From Planctomycetota bacterium (GTDB taxonomy: Bacteria; Planctomycetota; B15-G4; JADJEK01): a stretch of 64,000 nucleotides of DNA. The stretch's first letter is position 1, and each line of letters opens with the position of its first letter. The position numbers were made by a program, and so were the translations under genes. This document shows positions 9,144-17,195 of this stretch, piece by piece. Location: assembly GCA_016709145.1 (NCBI GenBank), contig JADJEK010000001.1:1-64000 (forward strand), written 5' to 3'. The notes below the pieces were generated by a model. It was not told the DNA's origin, did no database searches, and saw only the letters and a list, made by a program, of their open reading frames with translations.

Positions 9144-10904
9144 TTGCGGAATCACTTGCGGAATCGATGGATCGCAGCGACCTGCGTCGCAGTCGTCGGA
9201 CTGACCGGCTCGCTGCGCGCGCAGGACGCGTTCACGAACGAAGCCGTCGGCTACAAGGTCCGGCCACCCGACGGCTACAAGAAGGCGCCCGGCGGCTTCT
9301 CGAGCTTCGGGTTCTCGTTCGGTGCGGACCGCTATCTGCTCGACACCTTCGAGAACACGCGCGGGATCGCGACGAAGAGCGGCTGGGATTACAAGCCGCG
9401 CATGTACACGCTGTGGTTCCCGGCACGCTCGGCCGTCGAGATCAAGAAGGCCGAACTCGAGGCCGAGAAGGCCGCGAAGGAATCGGCGAAGGAGGGAGAC
9501 GGGCCGGCCGTGTCCTTCCTCGTCGGCGGCCGCGTCATCCAGTCGTTCGAGGAGTACGCGAAGGACCGCATCACGGGCTTCTACTTCGGCGACGAGAAGA
9601 AGCAGACGATCGGCGAGTTCCCCGCGACCCTGCGGCCGATGATCTTCGAGAAGCTGCAGAACGAGCCGCAGCGTTGGCTAGCTTGCTCGCTGAACGTCCC
9701 CGGCGGTGAGTTCACGATCCTGTTCTCCGCGCCGGAGAGCCACGCCGACAAGCTGCGCGCCGACTTCATGAACGCGTTCAAGTCGTTCAAGATCGTGCGC
9801 GACGGCGGCCTGCTGATCCCGCCGCTGACCGAGAAAATCGACGTCGAGAAAACCCCGGAGATCGATCGCGACACGATGTCGACGGACCAGATCAAGCAGA
9901 TCCTGGCCGCCGAGCGCGAGAAGGCGTTCAAGAAGGCGCTCGACTCGATGGAGAAGGGCTGGAAGTCGTTCGAGACCGAGCACTTCCTCGTGCTCTACGA
10001 AACCGAACAGAAGTACGCGAAGCAGGCCGCGCAGCACGCCGAGGACCTGCGCGCGTGGCTCGAGACGAAGTTCGCCGGCATCGGCGACGGCTTCGAACAG
10101 TCGCAGATCCTGAAGGTCTACAAGTACGACAGCTCGAACTCGTCGAACATCAGCATCACGTTTCGCACGGGCTCCGGCCCGACCGTCCAGGTCATCCACT
10201 TCCGCCAACCGGTCAGCAAGGGGCACGAAGCCGAGTTCTCGAACCTCAACACGTCGGTGATGTCGAACTGGTTCTCGCAGAAGAACGAAGAGCTCTACCA
10301 GCGCATGCCGCGTTGGCTCGGATCCGGTCTCGACGGCTTCATCGACGACGCGGAGAAGACCGGCGGCAAGCTGCGCTTCGAAGCCGACGAGTGGGAGCGC
10401 GATCGCATGATCGACGGCTTCAACGCGCAGAAGAAGTGGGAGAAGGACAAGGTCGGCGAGCCGCCGATGAAGGAGCTCCGCGACCTGCTCAAGATGGCCA
10501 GCAAGGAACTCTGGCAAGGCGACTCGTGGACCTACACCAGCGCGCAGTGCGCAAGCGTCTGTCGCTATCTGGTCGAAGGCCCGGGCTCGCGGGGCAAGTA
10601 CGCCGCCGTGCTGCGCAACTACATCACGCACCTCTACACCTTGGTCGACGAGGTCGAGAAGCGCCTGAAGGCCGAAGAAGAAGAGCGCAAGAAGCTGTCC
10701 GCGGCGCAGGACTCGATGTCGGACGAGGAGAAGCTCGCGGCCGAGGACGAGGCCTACAAGAAGAAGCGCAAGGACGCTCTCGACAACGTCGAGAAGGAGA
10801 TCCTCGACAAGGCCTACGCACTGACGTTCGGCGATTGGACCGACGCCGATTGGCGCGCCTTCCACAACTCGTGGGAACAGTACGCGGCCGGTCGCACGAA
10901 GTAA
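9144..10904 (+). CDS. Exported DUF1570-like pseudo-peptidase lacking the HExxH motif
   Basis: TTG start chosen because GGAGGG lies 8 bases upstream and it opens a signal peptide (WIAATCVAVVGLTGSLRAQ, likely cut after RAQ). 586 residues. Residues about 25-240 form an N-terminal domain with a Lys/Glu-rich helix; from about 275, FETEHFLVLYETEQKYAKQA resembles the peptidase-like domain of the next gene. At the active-site position the neighbour has FHETNH, whereas this protein has VMSNWF, followed by the equivalent MPRWLGSGLDGFI (neighbour: LPAWIEEGMAEYY). Both the zinc His pair and the catalytic Glu are absent, so peptidase activity is not expected. The C-terminus is charged and helical. It is probably a binding or regulatory paralogue of the gene 59 bases downstream. 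Confidence 0.7.
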   Translation: MRNHLRNRWIAATCVAVVGLTGSLRAQDAFTNEAVGYKVRPPDGYKKAPGGFSSFGFSFGADRYLLDTFENTRGIATKSGWDYKPRMYTLWFPARSAVEIKKAELEAEKAAKESAKEGDGPAVSFLVGGRVIQSFEEYAKDRITGFYFGDEKKQTIGEFPATLRPMIFEKLQNEPQRWLACSLNVPGGEFTILFSAPESHADKLRADFMNAFKSFKIVRDGGLLIPPLTEKIDVEKTPEIDRDTMSTDQIKQILAAEREKAFKKALDSMEKGWKSFETEHFLVLYETEQKYAKQAAQHAEDLRAWLETKFAGIGDGFEQSQILKVYKYDSSNSSNISITFRTGSGPTVQVIHFRQPVSKGHEAEFSNLNTSVMSNWFSQKNEELYQRMPRWLGSGLDGFIDDAEKTGGKLRFEADEWERDRMIDGFNAQKKWEKDKVGEPPMKELRDLLKMASKELWQGDSWTYTSAQCASVCRYLVEGPGSRGKYAAVLRNYITHLYTLVDEVEKRLKAEEEERKKLSAAQDSMSDEEKLAAEDEAYKKKRKDALDNVEKEILDKAYALTFGDWTDADWRAFHNSWEQYAAGRTK

Positions 10905-10963
10905 GTTCCGCCGTCCCGCCGTTCGTCCGCATCCCAACCATGCTTTGCCCGGAGTCCCTGTCG

Positions 10964-12505
10964 ATGACGCGATGTCTTCGTGTGGCTCTCGTGTCGTTCG
11001 CGGCGATGTGTTCGCTCCCCGCGGCGTTCGCCGACTCGGTGCTGTTCCGTGACGGCCGCTACTTCGAAGTCCCGCGCATCGAGGAAGCGGAGAAGACGAT
11101 CACCGCGCACTTCAAGCACGGTGCGATCGCGATCGACAAGACGCTGCTGCAAGACTGGTTCGCGATGACCGCGGCCGGTGAGTTCGAGCCGCGCAACGAC
11201 GACGAGAAGGCCAAGGTCGAGAAAGGCCTCGTGCCGTTCGACGGCAAGTGGATGCCGAAGGCGCAGCGCGATCAGACGATCGCCAAGCGCAACAAGGAGC
11301 GCATCGAAGCGTTCGAGACGCACAAGCAGCACTCGGAATGGCGCAGTCGATACAAGGGCGAGACGCCCCACTTCACGTTCGAGTACACGGTGCCGCCCGC
11401 GATCGCGAAGGGGTACATGGACCTGTTCGAGGTCTACTACGACGTGTTCTCGAAGGAATGGGGCGCGAAGCAGCCGTCCGGCAAGAAGCTGCCGATCTGC
11501 TTCTACGCGAACATGGACGACTTCCAGCGCATCAGCGGCGCTGGCGGCGGCGTGCTCGGCTACTTCCGCTTCGTCGAGCCGCTCGAACTCAACTTCTTCT
11601 ACGAGCGCCGCGACGAGCGCCTGACGCTCGACGTGTTGTTCCACGAGACGAATCACTACCTCTTCCACTTGTTCTCGAAGGAGGGCGTCCAGCTCCCCGC
11701 GTGGATCGAAGAGGGAATGGCCGAGTACTACGGCGCCAGCGAGTGGGATCCGAAGTCGAAGAAGATGTCGCTCGGCAAACTCCAAGAAGGCCGACTGATC
11801 AACCTCGTCGACGCGATGGACGGCGGCGACAACCAGGACCTGCGCGACCTACTCGACGAACCGCGCATCGACGCGCTGCAGTACGCGTGGTCGTGGACGC
11901 TCTGCCACATGCTGATGGAGAACAAGGCGACGCGCGCGAAGTTCAAGGAGTACGTCGGCAAGCTCGCGAAGGACACGAAGCTGCCGAAGGAAACGTGGCC
12001 GGGGAACTCGAACTTCACGTGGGTGAAGCCCGACGCCGCCATCGACCTGTTCCAGAAGACGTTCGGGATCAAGGACCTCGAGGCCTTCGAGGCCGAGTGG
12101 TACGCATACATCCGCAAGCTCGAGGTGCAGTCCGACCGCGGGTTCCACGATGCCGCCATGTTCTGCCTGCGCTGGGACCGCCCGCTGCGCGCCGCGAAGT
12201 ACTTCGAGAAGGCCGTCGAGATGTACTCGAAGAACCCGTCGACCTACCTCGAGTACGGTCAGTTGCTCGTGCGCCAGGACAAGCCGATGGAGGCCGTCCG
12301 CATCCTCGAGCTCGGGTTGAAACTCGACCCCATGGACCCGTACATGGTCCGCGAGCTCGGCCGGGCGCACCGCGCGCAGGAGACCGAAGACAAGGTCACG
12401 CGCGGCAAGCAGTACCAACTGCTCGCTTGGGAACTCGACCCGAACGACCTCGGGCTGATCTCCGACTTCGACGAAGAGATGCTCGCGAAGATCACGGGCT
12501 CGTGA
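10964..12505 (+). CDS. Exported DUF1570-type zinc metallopeptidase with C-terminal TPR-like helices
   Basis: ATG at 10964 preferred over ATG 10940 because GGAG lies 9 bases upstream and the signal peptide (CLRVALVSFAAMCSLPAAFA) follows directly. 513 residues. An N-terminal SH3-like segment (SVLFRDGRYFEVPRIEE) is followed by a peptidase domain with HETNH (an HExxH zinc site) and, after about 18 residues, WIEEGMAEYY, where the second Glu is the third zinc ligand of gluzincins. Residues about 390-500 contain TPR-like repeats (AAKYFEKAVEMYSKNPSTYLEYG; AVRILELGLKLDPMDPYMVREL). Likely periplasmic; substrate unknown. It forms a pair with the inactive paralogue upstream. Confidence 0.78.
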   Translation: MTRCLRVALVSFAAMCSLPAAFADSVLFRDGRYFEVPRIEEAEKTITAHFKHGAIAIDKTLLQDWFAMTAAGEFEPRNDDEKAKVEKGLVPFDGKWMPKAQRDQTIAKRNKERIEAFETHKQHSEWRSRYKGETPHFTFEYTVPPAIAKGYMDLFEVYYDVFSKEWGAKQPSGKKLPICFYANMDDFQRISGAGGGVLGYFRFVEPLELNFFYERRDERLTLDVLFHETNHYLFHLFSKEGVQLPAWIEEGMAEYYGASEWDPKSKKMSLGKLQEGRLINLVDAMDGGDNQDLRDLLDEPRIDALQYAWSWTLCHMLMENKATRAKFKEYVGKLAKDTKLPKETWPGNSNFTWVKPDAAIDLFQKTFGIKDLEAFEAEWYAYIRKLEVQSDRGFHDAAMFCLRWDRPLRAAKYFEKAVEMYSKNPSTYLEYGQLLVRQDKPMEAVRILELGLKLDPMDPYMVRELGRAHRAQETEDKVTRGKQYQLLAWELDPNDLGLISDFDEEMLAKITGS

Positions 12506-12580
12506 CGCGCCGCGGCCATCGGTAGCATCCGCGGGTCCCGCGATCCTCCCGATCGCTCGATCCCCGACCTGCGAGCCGCC

Positions 12581-13363
12581 GTGGCCAAGGAACTCGAACA
12601 ACGCATCGCGCTCGTCACCGGCGCCTCGCGCGGCATCGGTCGCGCGTGCGCTCTCGCGCTCGCGGATGCCGGCGCGGCCGTCGCGCTGGTCGGCCGCGCG
12701 GCGAACGACCTCGCCGACGTCGAAGCCTCGGTCGCGACGCGCGGCGTGCGCGCCGCGTCGTTCGTTTGCGACGTCACCGATCCGGCGACCGTCGCGAAAC
12801 TCCCCGCGCTCGTCCACGCCGCGCTCGGCCCGATCGACGTCCTCGTGAACAACGCCGGCGCGGCCGAGAGTCGCCCGTTCGCGAAGGCCGACCTCGAGCA
12901 CTGGGAGCGCATGCTGCGCGTCAACCTGACGTCGGCGTTCCTCGTCACGCGCGCGTTCCTGCCGGGCATGCTCGAGCGCGGCTTCGGACGCGTGATCCAG
13001 ATCGCGTCGGTCGCGGGCAAGGTCGGCGCGCCGTACGTCGCCGCGTACACGGCCGCGAAGCACGGCGTCGTCGGCTTCACGAAGGCGCTCGCGCTCGAAG
13101 TCGCGAAGAAGGGCGTCACCGTCAACGCCGTCTGCCCCGGCTACGTCGACACGTCGATGACCGACGCCTCCGTCGACAACATCGTCGTGCGCACCGGCAA
13201 GAGCGCCGACGACGCGCGTTCGATCCTCGCGCGCACGAACCCGCAAGAGCGCTTGATCGAACCCGAAGAGATCGCGGCGACCGTCGTGTTCCTCGCGTCG
13301 GCCGCGGCGCGCGGCATCAACGGGCAGTCGATCAACGTCTGCGGCGGAGCGACGCCCCTGTGA
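12581..13363 (+). CDS. Short-chain dehydrogenase/reductase, 3-hydroxyacyl-CoA dehydrogenase type
   Basis: GTG start at 12581; 260 residues, a normal SDR length. NAD(P)-binding TGASRGIG at 13-20, NNAG at 90-93, catalytic Ser143 (IASVAG), Tyr156 and Lys160 (YTAAK), then PGYVDT. The C-terminus GQSINVCGGATPL is typical of acetoacetyl-CoA reductase/3-hydroxybutyrate dehydrogenase-like SDRs. First gene of a tight run with RidA, a crotonase and an acyl-CoA dehydrogenase, so oxidation of a 3-hydroxyacyl-CoA is the likely job. Its stop overlaps the next start (GTGA). Confidence 0.85.
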   Translation: MAKELEQRIALVTGASRGIGRACALALADAGAAVALVGRAANDLADVEASVATRGVRAASFVCDVTDPATVAKLPALVHAALGPIDVLVNNAGAAESRPFAKADLEHWERMLRVNLTSAFLVTRAFLPGMLERGFGRVIQIASVAGKVGAPYVAAYTAAKHGVVGFTKALALEVAKKGVTVNAVCPGYVDTSMTDASVDNIVVRTGKSADDARSILARTNPQERLIEPEEIAATVVFLASAAARGINGQSINVCGGATPL

Positions 13364-13779
13364 ATCCGATGCACCTCGAGCTGCTGAATCCGGAAACGCT
13401 CGGCCCGGCCAAGGGCTACTCGAACGGCGTGCTCGTGCGCGGCGACTGTGATCTGCTGTTCGTCGCCGGGCAGGTCGCGTGGGACTCCGCGCAGAAGATC
13501 GTGTCGCCCGCATTCGCGTCGCAGTTCGAGCAGGCGCTGAAGAATGTCGCGGCCGTGATCCACGCGTCCGGCGGCGAGACCGCGCACATCGTGCGCATGA
13601 CGATCTACGTCACCGACAAGGCCGAGTACGTCGCCGCTCTGCGCGAGGTCGGAGCGGCCTATCGCGCCGTGATCGGCCGGCATTATCCGGCGATGGCGTT
13701 GGTGCAAGTCGCCGCGCTGCTCGAGCCCGGCGCCAAAGTCGAAATCGAAGCGACCGCGGCCTTGCCGCGGCGCGCATGA
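13360..13779 (+). CDS. RidA/YjgF-family enamine/imine deaminase
   Basis: GTG at 13360 overlaps the SDR stop, with GGAG 10 bases upstream; ATG at 13369 is an alternative. About 139 residues. RidA features: GYSNGVLVRG, LLFVAGQVAWD, a long helix with FEQALKNVAAVIHASGG, the conserved IVRMTIYVTD, and PAMALVQVAALLEPGAKVEIEATA at the end; the Arg of IVRMTIYV is the carboxylate-binding Arg of the family. RidA proteins hydrolyse reactive enamines/imines. Its place between an SDR and a crotonase suggests a substrate-specific role in the acyl-CoA pathway rather than general housekeeping. Confidence 0.85.
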   Translation: MNPMHLELLNPETLGPAKGYSNGVLVRGDCDLLFVAGQVAWDSAQKIVSPAFASQFEQALKNVAAVIHASGGETAHIVRMTIYVTDKAEYVAALREVGAAYRAVIGRHYPAMALVQVAALLEPGAKVEIEATAALPRRA

Positions 13780-13807
13780 CCTCCCGTAGCACCTTCGAGG
13801 ATTCCGC

Positions 13808-14626
13808 ATGCCGCATTCCGCCGCCCCGACGTCGTTCCGACTCGAGGAGAAGGACGCCGTCGCGACCATCACGCTCGATCGACCGGACAAGGGCAACGCG
13901 CTGACGTTCACGGTCTACGAGGAGTTGCGCGACGCATTCAAGACGCTCGGCGCGCGTGCGGACTTGCGCGTGATCGTGGTCACCGGCGCGGGCCGCTTCT
14001 TCTGCACCGGCGGCGACGTCAACGAGATCATCGGTCCGCTGTTCCAGCGCGACATGCGCGGGCTGCTCGACTTCACGCGTCTCACGTGCGACCTGATCGG
14101 CGCGATGCGCACGTGTCCGATCCCGATCGTCGCGTCGCTGAACGGCACGGTCGCCGGCGCCGGCGCCGTCATCGCGCTGGCGTCCGACTTCCGCGTCGCG
14201 GCGACCGAAGCGAAGATCGCGTTCCTGTTCGCGAAGGTCGGCCTCGCCGGCGCCGACATGGGCGCCGCGTACTTGCTGCCGAAGGTCGTCGGTCACGGGC
14301 GCGCGACCGAGATCCTGATGCTCGGCGACTTCGTCAGCGCGGCCGATGCCGAGCGCTTCGGGCTCTACAACAAGGTCGTGCCGCGCGAACAGCTCGACGC
14401 GACGACGCACGAACTCGTCGCGCGCTTGCGAGCCGGGCCCGCGTTCGCGACGCGCATGACGAAGACGATGATCGACCGCGAATCACAGATGTCGCTCGAG
14501 CAAGCGCTCGAGGCCGAAGCGCAAGCGCAGGCGATCTGCATGCAGCACCCGGACTACCGCACCGCGTACGAGGCGTTCGTCCGCAAAGAGAAGCCGGTGT
14601 TCTGGACGCCCGGAGCCGCTCCGTGA
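13808..14626 (+). CDS. Enoyl-CoA hydratase/isomerase (crotonase) family protein
   Basis: 272 residues from ATG 13808, 28 bases after the RidA gene. Crotonase fold: VATITLDRPDKGNALT, the first oxyanion-hole segment (GAGRFFCTGGDVNE), the second (SLNGTVAGAGAVIALASDFR), and FAKVGLAGADMGAAYLLPKV. The Glu that acts as base in classical enoyl-CoA hydratases is not at its usual place (FAKVGL instead of FPEIGL), while the Asp of GADMG occupies the position used by isomerase-type members. An isomerase or other CoA-thioester reaction is therefore as likely as hydration. The C-terminal helix carries the usual YRTAYEAFVRKEKPVF. The next gene starts inside its stop (GTGA). Confidence 0.85.
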   Translation: MPHSAAPTSFRLEEKDAVATITLDRPDKGNALTFTVYEELRDAFKTLGARADLRVIVVTGAGRFFCTGGDVNEIIGPLFQRDMRGLLDFTRLTCDLIGAMRTCPIPIVASLNGTVAGAGAVIALASDFRVAATEAKIAFLFAKVGLAGADMGAAYLLPKVVGHGRATEILMLGDFVSAADAERFGLYNKVVPREQLDATTHELVARLRAGPAFATRMTKTMIDRESQMSLEQALEAEAQAQAICMQHPDYRTAYEAFVRKEKPVFWTPGAAP

Positions 14627-15792
14627 TCGGCCGCAACGAAGTCCGCTTCGAACCGCACCACGCTGAACTCGACGCGCGTTTGCGCGTGTTCGCGCACGAG
14701 CGCATCGAACCGCTCGAAGCCGAAGGCGGCGAAGAGGACGCGCAAGCGCGGCGGTTCATCGGCGTGCTCGCCGACGGCGGCTTGCTCGACTACGTATTGC
14801 CGAAGACGAAGCCGAGCGGACGTCGCGGCATCGACGCACGCTCGCTGTGCCTCGTCCGCGAGAACCTCGCGCGCGCGTCGGGCTTCGCCGACTGCATGTT
14901 CGTCATGCAGGGGCTCGGCTCGGCGCCAGTGTGGATCGCCGGCACGAAGGAACAACAGGCCGCGGTGTTGCCGCGCGTCGCGTCGGGCCTCGCGATCGCG
15001 GCGTTCGCGCTGACCGAGCCCGAGGCCGGCTCCGACGTCGCGTCGATGCGGACCACGGCGACGAAGGTCGACGGCGGCTACCTGATCGACGGCACCAAGA
15101 CGTTCATCTCGAACGCCGGCGTCGCCGACGTCTACTCGGTGTTCGCGAAGACCGACGTGAACGCGGGCGCGAAGGGCATCTCGGCGTTCGTCGTCGAGAA
15201 GACCAACCCGGGCCTCCAAGTCATCGAGCGCCAACGCGTGATCGCGCCGCATCCGATCGGCACGATGCGCTTCGAGCGTTGCTTCGTGCCCGACTCCGCG
15301 CTGCTCGGCGACGTGAACGAAGGCTTCTCGGTCGCGATGAAGACGCTCGACGTGTTCCGCCCCACCGTCGGCGCGGCCGCGTGCGGGCTGGCGCGGCGCG
15401 CGTTGGCGGAAGCTCTCTCGCGCGCGTCGACGCGTGTGCAGTTCGGCAAGCCGATCGCGGCGTTCCAGGGCATCCAGTTCCACCTCGCGCAGATGGCGGC
15501 CGACGTCGAGGCGTCGCGGCTGCTCGTCTATCGCGCGGCGACGCTGCAAGACACGACCGACGCACCGACGACGCGCGAATCGTCGCTCGCCAAATGGCAA
15601 GCGACCGAGGCCGCGCAGCGCGTCATCGACAAGGCCGTACAGGTCTTCGGTGGCGCCGGCGTGCTCGTCGGCTCGATCGTCGAGCGCCTGTATCGCGAGA
15701 TCCGCGCGTTGCGCATCTACGAAGGCACGTCCGAGATCCAGCAGGTCGTCATCGCGACGCGGCTGCTCAAGGACGGCAATCCCGGCTACTGA
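14623..15792 (+). CDS. Acyl-CoA dehydrogenase
   Basis: GTG start overlapping the previous stop, GGAG 8 bases upstream. 389 residues, the normal family length. Standard motifs: FALTEPEAGSDVASM (flavin-binding signature), GTKTFISNAGVADVY, HPIGTMRFERCFVP, RVQFGKPIAAFQGIQFHLA, and VFGGAGVLVGSIVERLYREI followed by IYEGTSEIQQVVIA, where the Glu of YEG is the base of short/medium-chain enzymes. It probably oxidises an acyl-CoA at C2-C3, feeding the crotonase and SDR in the same operon. The electron acceptor would be ETF, which is not in the window. Confidence 0.9.
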   Translation: MIGRNEVRFEPHHAELDARLRVFAHERIEPLEAEGGEEDAQARRFIGVLADGGLLDYVLPKTKPSGRRGIDARSLCLVRENLARASGFADCMFVMQGLGSAPVWIAGTKEQQAAVLPRVASGLAIAAFALTEPEAGSDVASMRTTATKVDGGYLIDGTKTFISNAGVADVYSVFAKTDVNAGAKGISAFVVEKTNPGLQVIERQRVIAPHPIGTMRFERCFVPDSALLGDVNEGFSVAMKTLDVFRPTVGAAACGLARRALAEALSRASTRVQFGKPIAAFQGIQFHLAQMAADVEASRLLVYRAATLQDTTDAPTTRESSLAKWQATEAAQRVIDKAVQVFGGAGVLVGSIVERLYREIRALRIYEGTSEIQQVVIATRLLKDGNPGY

Positions 15793-15814
15793 CGAGTTCG
15801 AAACGAGGTCCCCG

Positions 15815-16177
15815 ATGCCCAATCTGAAGCACCACGTGTTCATCTGCACGAACGAGCGCGAGCCGGGCAGCCCGCGCGGCTGCTGCGCGTCGCGCGGCGC
15901 CGCGGCCGTGCGCGAGCGGTTCAAGGAAGAAGTCGGCAAGCGCAAGCTGAAGGGCATCGTGCGCGCGAACCAGTCGGGTTGCCTCGATCAGTGCGCGTAC
16001 GGGCCGACGATCGTCGTCTATCCCGAAGGCGTCTGGTACGGCTGCGTGCAGCCTGACGACGTCAGCGAGATCTTCGACAGCCACCTCGACAAGGGCCAGA
16101 TCGTCGAGCGCCTCGTGATCCCCGAGCGCCACCTGAACACGCCGGCCGCGGCGATGGGCCCGAAGCCGGAGGCGTGA
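15815..16177 (+). CDS. Thioredoxin-like [2Fe-2S] ferredoxin
   Basis: 120 residues. The cysteine pattern HVFICTNER...GCCASRG ... NQSGCLDQCAYGPTIVVYPEGVWYG fits the thioredoxin-fold [2Fe-2S] ferredoxins (Shethna/NuoE-like group). It follows the acyl-CoA dehydrogenase by 22 bases and is overlapped by the next gene (GTGA), so it is probably the last redox member of the operon. The partner is not visible. Start ATG at 15815 with GAGG upstream. Confidence 0.85.
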   Translation: MPNLKHHVFICTNEREPGSPRGCCASRGAAAVRERFKEEVGKRKLKGIVRANQSGCLDQCAYGPTIVVYPEGVWYGCVQPDDVSEIFDSHLDKGQIVERLVIPERHLNTPAAAMGPKPEA

Positions 16178-17082
16178 CCGCGCCGATGCGAGACGACGGC
16201 GATGGCAGCGCGAGCCGCGAGGACGCGGACGACCGACGAGCCCGCGACGGCGGCGCCGGGATGTCGTTCGCGCAGCGCGTCGAGTGCGCATTGCGCGCGC
16301 TCGCGAATCCCGTGTTCTTCGCGTTGCGGTCGCGGCTGCGCTTCCGGCGCGCCGGCTATCGCGAGACGCGTGAGACGCCGCTGACGGATCCGGTCGCGAT
16401 CGCGACGCTGCAGCGCTTCGGACTCACGGACCTGACCGAACGCATGCGCGCATCGACGTTGGCGACGACGCTGCACGTCGTCGACTTGCTCGATGCGGTG
16501 TTCGAGCGCCATGCGCCGCCGACCGCGACGCCACTGCGCGTGCTCGACGTCGGCTCGAAGAACTTCGAGGTCGCGCCCGCGTTGCTCGCGAGCCTCGCCG
16601 CGCACCGCGGACGGCGCGACGCGATCGAGCTCACGGGGATCGAGCTCGACGCGTACCGCGTCTACGCCGACGGCCACAGTCGTGCGGACGCGGCGGCGTA
16701 CTTCCTCGCGCTGGCCGCGGAGGTCGGGCTCGGGCGATCGCATCGGTTCATCGCCGGCGACGTCCTCGAGCATCGCGAGCGGTACGACGTCATCACGTGG
16801 TTCCACCCGTTCGTCACGCCGGCGCCGTTGTTGCGCTGGGGACTGCCGCGCCGTCACCTCGCGCCGGAACGCATGCTCGAGCACATCGCGAGCTTGCGAG
16901 CTCCGGGCGGCTTGCTGGTCATCGTGAACCAGGAGCCCGAGGAGGCCGCGATCCAACGCGCGCTGTTCGCGCGGGTCGGGCTCGAGGCGACGTCGTTCGA
17001 AGTCCCCTCCCGCTTCCCGCGCCGCCACGCGACGTGCCCCGTCCACGTGGTGCAAAAGGGGACAGCCCCCGCGTCATCTTGA
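16174..17082 (+). CDS. SAM-dependent methyltransferase-like protein
   Basis: 302 residues from a GTG that overlaps the ferredoxin stop; an internal ATG at 16261 would remove an acidic, low-complexity head and may be the true start. TPLRVLDVGSKNFEVAPALL is a class I SAM motif I, with acidic ELTGIELDAYRV (motif II) and IAGDVLEHRERYDVITWFHPFVT (motifs III/IV). ERMLEHIASLRAPGGLLVIVNQ follows, as in UbiE-like enzymes. Substrate unknown. The last nine or so codons run into the palindromic element at 17054, so the tail (QKGTAPASS) is encoded by the repeat. Confidence 0.65.
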   Translation: MTAPMRDDGDGSASREDADDRRARDGGAGMSFAQRVECALRALANPVFFALRSRLRFRRAGYRETRETPLTDPVAIATLQRFGLTDLTERMRASTLATTLHVVDLLDAVFERHAPPTATPLRVLDVGSKNFEVAPALLASLAAHRGRRDAIELTGIELDAYRVYADGHSRADAAAYFLALAAEVGLGRSHRFIAGDVLEHRERYDVITWFHPFVTPAPLLRWGLPRRHLAPERMLEHIASLRAPGGLLVIVNQEPEEAAIQRALFARVGLEATSFEVPSRFPRRHATCPVHVVQKGTAPASS

Positions 17083-17195
17083 CGGCCAAGGTGGGGACAG
17101 TCCCCATGCCGTTCTGGCGCGGAAGCCGCCAGAACGGCATGGGGGCTGACCCCTTTTCGACGGTCGGCGCCAGAACGACGCGGGGACTGTCCCCT
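17054..17195. repeat. Composite palindromic element (REP/BIME-like), GGGGACAGTCCCC family
   Basis: Centre: perfect 18-bp arms at 17102-17119 and 17127-17144 separated by 7 bases. Outer parts: AAAAGGGGACAGCCCC at 17054, GGGGACAGTCCCC near 17093, GGGGCTGACCCCTTTT near 17142 and GGGGACTGTCCCCTT near 17182, in alternating orientation. Such repeats are non-coding, dispersed and often mobilised by RAYT transposases. It lies between convergent genes and supplies the 3' end of the left gene while ending next to the stop of the right one. The sequence family differs from the GGGTACCC palindromes at 38325, 39508 and 62678. Confidence 0.75.

Noticed and set aside
10940..10942. Upstream ATG as the start of the metallopeptidase
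   Set aside because: The ribosome site GGAG lies after it and the signal peptide starts at the later ATG.
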